Below are positions 1 through 8,789 of a DNA stretch of 51,346 nt, piece after piece (position 1 is the stretch's first letter; each line of letters starts with the position of its first letter). The translations under genes and the position numbers were made by a program. The notes below the pieces were generated by a model that searched no databases, had not been told where the DNA came from, and was given only the letters and a program-made list of their open reading frames with translations. Location of the stretch: assembly GCA_964482435.1 (NCBI GenBank), contig CAYZXL010000030.1, positions 1 through 51,346 of the forward strand, written 5' to 3'. The DNA is from CAYZXL01 sp964482435 (GTDB lineage Bacteria > Auribacterota > JABMQX01).

Positions 1-50
1 ACAACTCCTGGGAGAATATAACATAATCCGTGAACTTGTGCAACTAAGTA

Positions 51-3000
51 CTAGAGCGCGCCGGATTCCCTGACAATCAGTCCACGTTCTCCTGTCAGCG
101 CGCCATACAGGTCCCACAGGCACATGTTGCTGTAATATTCCGGACCCCAGCCAAGCTCTCCCGTCTTCGCGTCAATGTTCCATGTCGTGTTCCATGGAGT
201 GCGCAGCCGCAGCGCAATGTTCCCGTACAAAGCCTTCGCCATATCCATTCCCGTCTTTGGTCCGCCCGAGTAAAGACATGTGGCCGCGTAGCAGAACGTC
301 TCGCCAGTCGTGATGCTCGATGAATGATATTTCCCGCTGGTGTCCGGCGTTGCGTCTGGTCGCATGCCGTTGACAAGACCGTAAGGGCTTGTCGCAGCGT
401 TCAGTTTCTCCACCGCTTTCAACGACGATAGAATCTTCTCCTTCGGCAGAATCTCACCAAGCCCCGCCGAATATGCAAACCATTGCCCGGCGAGCTGATT
501 CCCCAGGCACGTCTCGGAAATCTCGCCCGTCGCCGGATCGTTGTAAAGACGATAGTATCGCCCGTTCCAGAGTTTCTCGTCGAAAGACTGCGACGCTATC
601 GCAAAAAGCTCTCTGCATTCATCCGCGAACGACGTGTCGCCCATAACCTTCGCCATTTCTTCCGCCGCACGAAGAGCCGCAAGCCATATCGTCCCCACGT
701 ACGCCGAAGTCCCCTTGAACTGCCAGATGTCGTAATACTGCATCGAGACCTCGTTGATTACCCCGTCGCCGTCCGTGTCGAGGGTCCTGGCGTACTCGGT
801 CGCCTTTTTCACGTGCGGATAAATCTCCCGCAGCAAACTCTCGTCGTTCCACCACCGATAATCCCTGTACGCCATTAGCACAAACTCCGACGAATCCAGC
901 GACTTTTGCGTCTCATAATAAGGCTTGTCCAAAAACTCCGGCTGCCCGAACGCGAACGGAATCGCCCCGTCCGACCGCTGGTGCCTGGCGAATTGGAGCA
1001 TCGTGTTCCGCTCGAGGTCGGGGAAGAACATCGCCGTCGGTATCGAGCCGTAGAACCGGCAGACTATCGTTTCAGTTATCGGGCATCCAACGAACGACTC
1101 GCTGTGGGCAAATCGCCCGTCCTCAATCCACAAGGTGTTTCTGGCGAGGGAATAGAGCGAGTTCACCAGCCCGTCTTTCAGCCAGTCCGGCAGCGCCGAC
1201 TCGTAAATTGCCTCCTGCCACGCCGCCGTGCCGTCATTCAGCGCTGGCCATCTCTCCGCGACGTATTCGGCCACATCTCTGGAAGTCCTGAACCAGTTGG
1301 AGTACATGTGCCCGATGAAATTGCCTTCTGAATCCTTCTGACCGGGGAAGAACCATGTCAGCAGAAAGCGGAGCTGCCGTTCCTCCCCCGGCTTCAGATT
1401 CACGCTCGCGCAGACCGCCATCGCGGGGCCGCGCGCCCAACGGGAAGCTCGCACGCCCGGCATTTGCGGCTTCTGTGCCGCAAGCCTCAGCGAAGCCCAT
1501 GTCCCCTTCTCTTCAAACTCGCGCCAGGGTTTCAGTGCTGCTTGGTCCTCTTCGCGAGAACACCATTCCTCGAGATAGTCACATTGAACTCCTTCATCCC
1601 TCAGAATGCCAATTGCGTACTCACCCGGTTCTCCGACATGGGTCCCGGACCACAGCCCGAAAAGCGATTGGTCGTCAAAATGACCTGTCCCCCAGGGGGA
1701 AGCGACCGACATCATCGCCTGCAAGTCTCCTGGCACCCCGACACGGTCCTTGAACAACCGCTCCCGTGCCTGTGCCCAGTCGCCGACGAATATTCCGCTG
1801 GGCGGCGGACTTCCCGTCAGGACGCACACTATCCGGCTCACGTCATCCAGCACCGCGGCGCCCCACGGTCCGAGCGTGTATCCCCCGGCATCGTCGGCCT
1901 CGTGTCCCGGTCCGCCGACGTCATAATTCACGAAATACCGCAGCTCGACGTTCCGGAGCTCTGCGTTTCCGCGGTTAGTGATTTGAAAGCGGCGTGCTGC
2001 AGTCCGCGACGTGAGAGTTGTGAAAATCGCGATGCCAATCGCGCCATCGGAACTGGACAGCCTGGTCATAGCCGAGCTGTCTCCAATTCTGTACGATGGA
2101 GTCTCCACGACAAGATTCCGCAATTCATTCGGTGCTGAGGGGCGGTAGGCAACTCCGGCGACCCGCTCTTGTCCGTCGTTATAGTGAACCGCGAAGTAAT
2201 GCTGGCCGACTGTGGGAAGCTTCTTCCACGTGAACGTCTCCTTTCCCCAGTTTTCCCAGTTGAAACAGCCGTCCGGGTCCAGGGCGAATTCGACCTCGCC
2301 GTTCGAGAGAACAATCCCCTTTGCCTCCTTGTCCTTTTGCTTTGTGTCGAGCACCTCGTTCCCGAGCTGGGCAACCTCCTTAGTCACCTTCTGTAGCCGG
2401 GCATTCAAGTCCTCCGCTGATTCACCAAGAGATTGGAATACCCAGATGGACGCCGTCTCGCCCGGCGCCAACATCTTTATCCTCCATGCACCGGTTGCCC
2501 CAACATTCCCCCGGCACGTCACGGGAATTCCCTCCACCACGTCCGGCTGCGGCTTGGCCCATGAGAAAGCGATAGACACTCGGTTAGGCTCTTGAAGCCT
2601 GTTCTTGACTCGGAATGTGAACATGGCTGCCGGAAGGCCGGAGTTTTTGCTGTCGCGGTACATGAACGGCGTCATCGCCCGGAGGGAAATCTCAACGGGG
2701 AAGTCGTCCTCGTAATCAATCTCTGCAATCGGAAAATGGCCCAGGAACTTCAGTCCTTTCACCGGCTTCAACCCGTGGGCTTCTCTCCCCTGGAGGATTC
2801 GGGTCGTCACTCCTTTGGGCGATTCGGAGCGCACGACAAAAAAGCATCCCCCAGCCTTCCCTTCCGGGCGCGGGTTGTTCATCAAGCCGTTTCGCTCAAA
2901 CTCCCCGAAGCTGTTTATGCTGATTGTCCCTGTGCCGAGTCCGCCCAGCGGCATCCCCGCACAGTCCCCCATGTTGTATCTGACCCCAACGACCGTGCGC

Positions 3001-3137
3001 GGCCTCTCCCAGCGTTGATGAGCCTCGAACCGATAGCCGTCCATCCCGCGTGAGGCATCGTCCGCCGCCTGCGTCTCACAACCGACAAACACGGCGCAAA
3101 GCGATGCGCACAAAAGCACGTCACCATGTCGTTTCAT
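51..3137 (-). CDS. GH116 (GBA2-like, DUF608) exported glycoside hydrolase
   Basis: A 1028-residue protein resembling family GH116, which contains non-lysosomal glucosylceramidase (GBA2) and bacterial beta-glucosidases and xylosidases. Residues 1-24 form a signal peptide ending near a Cys (FVGC), so it may be a lipoprotein. An N-terminal beta-sandwich starts with the motif GMPLGGLGTGTI and continues with FGEFERNGLMNN. The C-terminal alpha/alpha barrel contains YYDIWQFKGTSAYVG; its Asp matches the general acid/base Asp of the family, and WLAALRAAEEMA follows. The Glu in HSESFVG is the likely nucleophile position, which I judge by context only. The ATG at 3137 has a weak ribosome site. The DUF1080 gene lies upstream on the same strand, which suggests shared export for glycan breakdown. 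Substrate is unknown. Confidence 0.88.
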   Translation of the reverse strand: MKRHGDVLLCASLCAVFVGCETQAADDASRGMDGYRFEAHQRWERPRTVVGVRYNMGDCAGMPLGGLGTGTISINSFGEFERNGLMNNPRPEGKAGGCFFVVRSESPKGVTTRILQGREAHGLKPVKGLKFLGHFPIAEIDYEDDFPVEISLRAMTPFMYRDSKNSGLPAAMFTFRVKNRLQEPNRVSIAFSWAKPQPDVVEGIPVTCRGNVGATGAWRIKMLAPGETASIWVFQSLGESAEDLNARLQKVTKEVAQLGNEVLDTKQKDKEAKGIVLSNGEVEFALDPDGCFNWENWGKETFTWKKLPTVGQHYFAVHYNDGQERVAGVAYRPSAPNELRNLVVETPSYRIGDSSAMTRLSSSDGAIGIAIFTTLTSRTAARRFQITNRGNAELRNVELRYFVNYDVGGPGHEADDAGGYTLGPWGAAVLDDVSRIVCVLTGSPPPSGIFVGDWAQARERLFKDRVGVPGDLQAMMSVASPWGTGHFDDQSLFGLWSGTHVGEPGEYAIGILRDEGVQCDYLEEWCSREEDQAALKPWREFEEKGTWASLRLAAQKPQMPGVRASRWARGPAMAVCASVNLKPGEERQLRFLLTWFFPGQKDSEGNFIGHMYSNWFRTSRDVAEYVAERWPALNDGTAAWQEAIYESALPDWLKDGLVNSLYSLARNTLWIEDGRFAHSESFVGCPITETIVCRFYGSIPTAMFFPDLERNTMLQFARHQRSDGAIPFAFGQPEFLDKPYYETQKSLDSSEFVLMAYRDYRWWNDESLLREIYPHVKKATEYARTLDTDGDGVINEVSMQYYDIWQFKGTSAYVGTIWLAALRAAEEMAKVMGDTSFADECRELFAIASQSFDEKLWNGRYYRLYNDPATGEISETCLGNQLAGQWFAYSAGLGEILPKEKILSSLKAVEKLNAATSPYGLVNGMRPDATPDTSGKYHSSSITTGETFCYAATCLYSGGPKTGMDMAKALYGNIALRLRTPWNTTWNIDAKTGELGWGPEYYSNMCLWDLYGALTGERGLIVRESGAL

Positions 3138-3253
3138 ACGCTGTTTCTCGTCGAGAAGGGCAAACAGACTGACTCAGAACCTCCGCCGCACGCCGCCCCA
3201 TGCATGCGCTCCGTTGTATCTCCGCGCCCGGGCCTCAGGAATCTTGCCGCAAC

Positions 3254-4015
3254 TCACGGCATCGTCGGGCCAAGCGGCCGAATCCAGATGTTCCGGTACT
3301 CCACCGGATTGCCGTGATCCTGGAGGAGAATCGGGCCGGGCTTTTTCTCGTCCTGCTCTTTCTCGTTCATGGAGGCAGTCGTTCTTTTCCAGGCCTCGGC
3401 GTTCTGCTGAATCCACACCCCGTTCTGCAAAACCGATATTCGCGCCGGCACCGTCATTTTCCCGCTTTCGTCGAAACGCGGTGCGAAGAACAGGATGTCG
3501 TAACTCTGCCATTCCTCGGGCTTCAGGCATGCGTTGACCATCGGCCGCGACACCTTGTAGATTCCCCCGCAGTCGTTATCCTGCGAATCCAGCCCATACG
3601 AATCGAGCACCTGCACTTCGTACAGGCCCTGGAAGTACACCCCGCTGTTCCCGCGCCCCTGCCCCGCCGCGTTCGCGTCCGTTGACCTGGGCCGGAACTC
3701 GACGTGCAACTGAAAGTCCGTGAACTTCTGCTTTGTGACTATGTCGCCTGTACCCGTCCCGACCTTCATAATGCCGCCTTCCACAATCCACTTGCACGGC
3801 TCTCCCGCTCTCCGCATGACCCACGCGTCCGCATTCTTCCCGTCGAATAGAACAATAGCATCCGACGGCGGCTTGAGATTCGTGCTGGCGACGTTCGTCA
3901 CCTGCTTCACGGCGGCTGCTTGTTCTCCAAAGCATATGCCCGCCGCGCCCAGAACGACTATCGCGACTGCCAGCTTGACAACTACAGCAAACACCCAACT
4001 CTCTCTCGTCCTCAT
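3254..4015 (-). CDS. DUF1080 (3-keto-disaccharide hydrolase domain) exported protein
   Basis: About 253 residues. The N-terminal signal peptide (FAVVVKLAVAIVVLGAAGICFG) is followed by a concanavalin-like DUF1080 domain recognisable from LFDGKNADAW, GGIMKVGTGTGDIVTKQKFTDF, RGNSGVYFQGLYEVQVLDSYG and NPVEYRNIWIRPL. This domain is named for 3-keto-disaccharide hydrolase and is abundant in Planctomycetota-like genomes, usually next to Gfo/Idh/MocA oxidoreductases as seen later in this window. I chose the ATG at 4015 over an upstream TTG because an AAGGAGGG ribosome site sits about 10 bases before it. The gene ends 116 bases upstream of the GH116 start and could be cotranscribed with it. The exact substrate cannot be read from the sequence. 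Confidence 0.88.
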   Translation of the reverse strand: MRTRESWVFAVVVKLAVAIVVLGAAGICFGEQAAAVKQVTNVASTNLKPPSDAIVLFDGKNADAWVMRRAGEPCKWIVEGGIMKVGTGTGDIVTKQKFTDFQLHVEFRPRSTDANAAGQGRGNSGVYFQGLYEVQVLDSYGLDSQDNDCGGIYKVSRPMVNACLKPEEWQSYDILFFAPRFDESGKMTVPARISVLQNGVWIQQNAEAWKRTTASMNEKEQDEKKPGPILLQDHGNPVEYRNIWIRPLGPTMP

Positions 4016-4370
4016 CTGATTTCTCCCTCCTTGTCTCAAGAGTTAGAAATGACCGCCCGACTACGGCAAAACCAGCGCCGACTTCCTGTCCGGGATGGGA
4101 CCGCCTCACGACTCACTGCACTACTCGCCACAGGCTCCTTAAATCGTTACCTCACTCTATCCAACCCCCGCCTCCCACGCAACAGAGATTTGACCGGTGA
4201 GCTTGCTTGCGGAACGCCTGTTTGACTGCCGCCGAGACGAGAAGACATGTCGAGAGCTTACCGACGGGGCGGAACTGGGCTACAAATAGAACCGCCCGCG
4301 TGGAAATCCCCATGGCACTAAGCTCTGCAGTCCCGGCGTCCTCTGCCGTGAGACCCCGGGGTCACCTCCT
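4016..4370. other. Intergenic, no gene seen
   Basis: About 355 bases between the DUF1080 start and the tail remnant of the beta-helix gene. Short open frames here have no recognisable product. It presumably holds the promoter of the DUF1080 gene, but I see no convincing -35/-10 pair. Confidence 0.5.
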
Positions 4371-4622
4371 TCACTCGCTCTGGATTGTATAAAACCTCTG
4401 GCGGCACACTGCGTCGAGGTCAATCCAACTGGTTGATATGCCAGCCGACGGTATTGTCTCTCCCTTTTCCCATGCTCCGGTCAGGAGGTCGAGGGACGAC
4501 CAGACGGTGTATCTGTCTCCGGAGCCACTGGTCCAGGTGAGCTCAATCTCGCCGCCGCCCTTCCTTTTGACGCCCACGATGGTCACACGGAAGAACTCGT
4601 ATGCCCCCATGTCCACCCTCAT
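4371..4622 (-). pseudogene. Orphan C-terminal module of a second beta-helix protein
   Basis: This frame encodes about 83 residues that repeat the C-terminal module of the upstream beta-helix protein: VDMGAYEF, LTWTSGSGDRYTVWSSLDL, IPSAGISTSWID and RQRFYTI parallel VDMGAYEY, ITWTSCPGESYEVWSSLAL, VPSQGTTTSWTD and RQKFYKV. It lies in the +1 frame relative to the upstream gene, and its ATG overlaps that gene's TGA as ATGA. It may therefore be an untranslated relic of a collapsed tandem paralogue, or a short peptide made by translational coupling. I favour the relic, because no signal peptide or beta-helix remains. Confidence 0.65.
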
Positions 4623-6481
4623 GCCCGAACCGGGGATGCCGCCAGGCGGAATTTGACTTTGTAGAACTTCTGACGCGGCTGCACGGCAGCATCCGTCCAG
4701 GAAGTAGTGGTCCCCTGAGAGGGAACTGTTGCAGCCATTGTCCACGGCGCTTTGGGCAGCGCGAGAGACGACCAGACCTCGTAACTTTCGCCGGGACAAC
4801 TGGTCCAGGTAATCTGGACTTTGCCGCCGGTGACCTTTCTTATCCCTGTAATAAGCACGACGAGGTACGGGTATTCGTACGCCCCCATATCAACGGTGCG
4901 CGTCTTGAAGGCCTGAGAGATTCTGGGGTTGCCGTCGAGGTCAGTGGCTTCCGACATCCAATCCTCGTTCTTCCCGGCGTCAAGGCAGGGCGAACTATCC
5001 GAAAGACGGTAGTCGGTGTCGGCGAACTGGGGGTTCGCCTTGATGTTGCCTTCACCGCCTCCGTTCCAGGCTTCGATGCACGAATAGGCGGGCAAGCTGC
5101 ACTCCTCGATCTGCGCGCCTCCGCCCCAGATGTTTCGCCAGATGATGCAGTTTATGATCTTACCAGTGCAGCCCTCCAGGCCTCCGCGGAAGCGACTCGC
5201 CGTGATGTTGTCCACGATCGTGTTGGACTCTATGTCGGCGGCGCAATCCCACAGGGCGCCCCCCCGACGCGCCCAGTTCTTCGCGATGAGGTTATCCCGA
5301 ATGGTGCCGTCGCAAGCGCCGAGACCGCCCCCGTAGTCACCCCCGCTGTTCCCCTGGACCACGTTGCCCAAGACCAAGCCGTCGCAATCGTACAAGCCTC
5401 CGCCCTGCAACTGCGCCTCGTTGACGCTGACGACATTTCCGGTGACCGTGCCGTCGCACCCCCACAGCCCCCCGCCAGTGGAGGACGCGATATTTTCATT
5501 GATTGTGTTGCCGGAGAGGAGGTTATCGCAATCGTACAAGCCGCCGCCATCCTGAGCGGTGTTCCGGGAGACGGTGTTGTCTGAGATAGCCGCGGAGCAG
5601 AAGTACAGGCCGCCTCCCTGTGAAGCGACTCCTGTCGGGCCGTTGTCGGAGATGACGTTGCTCTGGATGACACCGTGGCAATAGCTCAGACCCGAGCCGT
5701 AAAGAGCCTTGTTTCCAGAGATTGTGTTGTGCCGTACCTCACCGAGACAAAAGCACAGACCGCCTCCCTCTTCCCCGGCCGTGTTGCCCGAGATAGTGTT
5801 CCCCTCGATAGTGCCGCCGCAGTCAGCCACACCTCCGCCAAAATTATCTGCCGTATTGGAAGCCACCTGATTGTTCCGAATAATCCCATTGCATTGTGAA
5901 AGCCCGCCCCCCGCCATGGCAGAATTCCCCGAAATGTCGTTCTCCTCGATGATGCCGTCGCAGTACGTCATCCCGCCGCCCTCGCCATCGGCGAAGTTGG
6001 CGCTGATGACATTGTTCCTGATAGTGGCATGAGTGTGAGCATCCCCCCTCCCCCCGCAAATCCCGCCACCGCTGAAAGCCCAGCCGTTTCGAATTGCGAA
6101 CCCCGACAGCACGCAGGTTTCTTTCTCGGTCCCCTCGAACGTGACCACCGAGCCCGCCCGTTTCCCGTTGATGACCGTCGCTTCCACTACCATCCGATTT
6201 GTGGGATCGGTTCCGGTGAGAGTAATGTTCTTGCGACCGAACTGGATGTTCTCCAGATAAGTCCCTTGCGCCACGACGACTTCGTTGCCATCGGAAGCGG
6301 CGTTAATGCCTTCCTGAATCGTCTTGAACGCCCTTTGCCAGGAAGTCCCGTCACCTGACATCGAGACGGAATCATCCACGTACCATGTGCCCGCGGAGCA
6401 AGTACCGCAAAACGGCAGCAGTGACGAACTGACGACGAACAAAAGAAAAACCATGCTCGAAAGGATTATCTTGAGGCGCAT
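4619..6481 (-). CDS. Exported right-handed beta-helix (POMP-like) repeat protein
   Basis: About 620 residues. A signal peptide (IILSSMVFLLFVVSSSLLPF) is followed by TWYVDDSVSMSGDGTSWQRAFKTIQEGINAA, the usual entry into a parallel beta-helix of the pectate-lyase or polymorphic-outer-membrane-protein type. Many repeats of the form GGGL-x2-C-x-G-x-I-x2-N-x-I-x2-N follow, each coil carrying a Cys and a paired Asn. After the helix come VDMGAYEY and a small domain (QITWTSCPGESYEVWSS) typical of surface proteins in the PVC group. The ATG at 6481 is preferred to the TTG-type start 66 bases upstream because the signal peptide begins there and a GAGGG-rich ribosome site precedes it. Likely a cell-surface or periplasmic carbohydrate-binding or adhesive protein; no catalytic role can be assigned. 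Confidence 0.85.
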   Translation of the reverse strand: MRLKIILSSMVFLLFVVSSSLLPFCGTCSAGTWYVDDSVSMSGDGTSWQRAFKTIQEGINAASDGNEVVVAQGTYLENIQFGRKNITLTGTDPTNRMVVEATVINGKRAGSVVTFEGTEKETCVLSGFAIRNGWAFSGGGICGGRGDAHTHATIRNNVISANFADGEGGGMTYCDGIIEENDISGNSAMAGGGLSQCNGIIRNNQVASNTADNFGGGVADCGGTIEGNTISGNTAGEEGGGLCFCLGEVRHNTISGNKALYGSGLSYCHGVIQSNVISDNGPTGVASQGGGLYFCSAAISDNTVSRNTAQDGGGLYDCDNLLSGNTINENIASSTGGGLWGCDGTVTGNVVSVNEAQLQGGGLYDCDGLVLGNVVQGNSGGDYGGGLGACDGTIRDNLIAKNWARRGGALWDCAADIESNTIVDNITASRFRGGLEGCTGKIINCIIWRNIWGGGAQIEECSLPAYSCIEAWNGGGEGNIKANPQFADTDYRLSDSSPCLDAGKNEDWMSEATDLDGNPRISQAFKTRTVDMGAYEYPYLVVLITGIRKVTGGKVQITWTSCPGESYEVWSSLALPKAPWTMAATVPSQGTTTSWTDAAVQPRQKFYKVKFRLAASPVRA

Positions 6482-6877
6482 AACCACCCTCTCCCTCGCG
6501 GTGGGGTTTCCCCCCTGGTGAGTGTTGTCGAGTAACTGTCTTCGCAATGCCCTCCCGACTGGCGCGGAACCGGCCCTGACGGACCCGGGCGCTCTCCTTC
6601 TCGGTGCATCGCAGTCCTCATCTCGCCGTCCACGCCGCCGAGCGCGTCCGCGCCCTACGATTGATTAGCATATAACCCGACAACAGGCAAGTGCCTTTTT
6701 TGCCCTACTGCCAGCGTCCCCCGAATTCGCGCCCGGTCGTTGCCCCAGAGCGCCCTGCCTTCAGGAGCTTCCAGTGGACGCCAACCGGAGAATATGCTAT
6801 TTCCCGATGAAGCACGGAACCGCATAGACTTGATTCGCCTGCTCAATGGTCTGGACGCCTGAGGAAATTGGTGAACG
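6482..6877. other. Divergent intergenic region
   Basis: About 396 bases between the divergent starts of the beta-helix protein and the EEP phosphodiesterase. It must hold both promoters. I see no strong consensus promoter, repeat or coding sequence. Confidence 0.5.
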
Positions 6878-7864
6878 ATGGGTGGTTTCTTTCATTTGAA
6901 AATCGGTTTCTGGGGTTTGGCTGCTTCTGGTGCCGTGGTTCTTTTCGCCTTCACTGCGGCTGGTTTCTTTGGCCGCCTCTGGTGGGGGTTCGACCTGGCG
7001 GCGAACTTCCGAGTGCAGTGTCTTCTCTGCCTTCTTCTCACGGGCGTAATCTTCGTCATCCGGAGGCGGTGGCCCTGGGCGGTCGTTTGCGGCGTCTTTG
7101 CCCTCGTCAACTTCCTCGACGTTCTTCCTTCGTTCGTGCGACCGGCCAAGCATCGCGTCGCGCCCTCCAAATCCGCCAGAATCCTCCTCGCAAACGTCCT
7201 CACTTCCAACAAGGAATACGACAAAGTCCGAAACCTCATCCGCTCGGCTCATCCCGACATAATCGCGGTTCTGGAAGCCTCCGAAGCCTGGATGAAGGAG
7301 CTCTCGTCCCTCGACGACTACCCGCACGTCATAAGCCGCTCGCGAGAGGACAACTTCGGCATCGCTCTTTTGAGCCGCATTCCCTTTGAAGGGGCTGAAA
7401 TCGTGGAGCTGGGCGACTCCGGGGTCCCGAGCGCCGTCGCTCGCCTTCGCATCGAAGGGAAACAGCTAACCGTCATTGCCACCCATCCTCTCCCCCCGAT
7501 AGGAAGCGCCCGTTTCCGCCTGCGAAACCGCCAACTCCTGGCAGTTGCCGATTACGTGCGTTCGCTGACAAGCCCGGTCATCGTTCTCGGCGACTTCAAC
7601 ACGACCCCGTGGTCGCCCCACTTCAAACGGTTGCTCCGCCGAGCGAACCTCCGCGACAGCCGCCGGGGACGAGGAATTCATCCAAGCTGGCCGTCCGATC
7701 TGCCGTGGCTTTTGCGCATCCCCCTCGACCACATCCTCCACTCCGGTGAAATCACCATCCTGAGTCGGCAGCTCTGTCCCCCAATCGGCTCCGACCATCT
7801 CCCCGTCGTCGTGGATTTTTCGCTGGCATCAGACCGCTCCTCGCCGGCACCGTCGGGAAACTGA
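6878..7864 (+). CDS. Membrane-anchored endonuclease/exonuclease/phosphatase (EEP) family protein
   Basis: 328 residues. Two or three N-terminal transmembrane helices (residues about 8-30, 45-62 and 65-83) are followed by an EEP domain. Its signatures are ILLANVLTSN (start of the domain), PDIIAVLEAS (metal-binding Glu), VIATHPLPP, VLGDFNTTPWSP (catalytic Asp and Asn), PLDHILHS and GSDHLPVVVDF (catalytic Asp-His). This layout is shared with the YafD-like membrane EEP proteins. The domain hydrolyses phosphodiester or phosphomonoester bonds and faces the periplasm if the topology is as expected. Convergent to pstB and next to the phosphate regulon, it could scavenge phosphate from nucleic acids or lipids, but that is inference from context. 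The C-terminus is short and Ser/Pro-rich. Confidence 0.85.
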   Translation: MGGFFHLKIGFWGLAASGAVVLFAFTAAGFFGRLWWGFDLAANFRVQCLLCLLLTGVIFVIRRRWPWAVVCGVFALVNFLDVLPSFVRPAKHRVAPSKSARILLANVLTSNKEYDKVRNLIRSAHPDIIAVLEASEAWMKELSSLDDYPHVISRSREDNFGIALLSRIPFEGAEIVELGDSGVPSAVARLRIEGKQLTVIATHPLPPIGSARFRLRNRQLLAVADYVRSLTSPVIVLGDFNTTPWSPHFKRLLRRANLRDSRRGRGIHPSWPSDLPWLLRIPLDHILHSGEITILSRQLCPPIGSDHLPVVVDFSLASDRSSPAPSGN

Positions 7865-7967
7865 AGAGAGGGTCAGTGGGTCCTGCGACCCGCACGAAAT
7901 CGCACTTTCGGTTCAGGGGACGGCGTGCGGCGCGCTCGGGACCTGAATCGCTTTTTCGCCACGGGCT

Positions 7968-8786
7968 CTATCCGAATCGCCCGGTAATGTAATCATCGGT
8001 CTGCTTTTGCTTGGGACGAGTGAAAATCTCGTTGGTGGTGCCAAACTCAACAAGATTGCCCTCGTAGAGGAAAGCTGTAAAGTCGGAAATTCTCGCGGCC
8101 TGCTGCATGTTGTGAGTGACGGCGATGATTGTGTATTGGCCGCGAAGCTCACGAATGAGGTCTTCGATGCGTGCGGTGGCTCGTGGGTCGAGGGCCGAGG
8201 TGGGTTCGTCCATAAGGAGTATTTCCGGGTCAACGGCCAGTGCCCTTGCGATGCACAGGCGCTGCTGCTGCCCGCCGGAAAGCCGCAGCGCGTTTTCGGA
8301 AAGGCGGTCTTTCACCTCCTCCCAGAGGGCGGCGCGCACGAGGCTTCGCTCGACTATCTGGGGGAGGTCGCGCTTTGTTGCGATGCCGTGGATGCGAGGA
8401 CCGTATGCAACGTTGTCGAAGACGGATTTGGGGAAGGGATTCGGCTTTTGAAAGACCATTCCGACTCTGCGGCGCAAACCAACCACATCCACCTGTGCGG
8501 CGTAAATGTCCTGCCCGTCGAGCACTAAACGTCCGGTTGTGCGGCAGCCAGGAATCAGGTCGTTCATGCGATTGATTGCTCTCAAGAATGTGGATTTGCC
8601 GCAGCCGCTCGGGCCGATGATGGCGGTGACGAGTTTCCCGGGGATGCCGAAGGTGACGTTCTTGACGGCTTCGTTATTTCGGTAATAAACGGAGAAGTCT
8701 TCGGCGTAAACGTGATGGGGTTGTGACTGGATACGGGCGTCGAGCTTTTCAGGGACGATTCTGTGTTCGAGGACCATTGTGGTCAT
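7968..8786 (-). CDS. pstB: Phosphate ABC transporter ATP-binding protein PstB
   Basis: 272 residues, normal for PstB. Walker A is GPSGCGKST (residues 58-66). The Q-loop region (VGMVFQKPNPFPKSVFDNVAYGPR) carries the FQKPNPFP signature of phosphate importers. The ABC signature is LSGGQQQRLCIARAL and Walker B is ILLMDEPTSALD. It powers high-affinity phosphate import with PstS, PstC and PstA. It starts 3 bases after the pstA stop and is the last gene of pstSCAB. No phoU follows, which is unusual because phoU often sits directly downstream. Confidence 0.97.
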   Translation of the reverse strand: MTTMVLEHRIVPEKLDARIQSQPHHVYAEDFSVYYRNNEAVKNVTFGIPGKLVTAIIGPSGCGKSTFLRAINRMNDLIPGCRTTGRLVLDGQDIYAAQVDVVGLRRRVGMVFQKPNPFPKSVFDNVAYGPRIHGIATKRDLPQIVERSLVRAALWEEVKDRLSENALRLSGGQQQRLCIARALAVDPEILLMDEPTSALDPRATARIEDLIRELRGQYTIIAVTHNMQQAARISDFTAFLYEGNLVEFGTTNEIFTRPKQKQTDDYITGRFG

Positions 8787-8789
8787 ACC

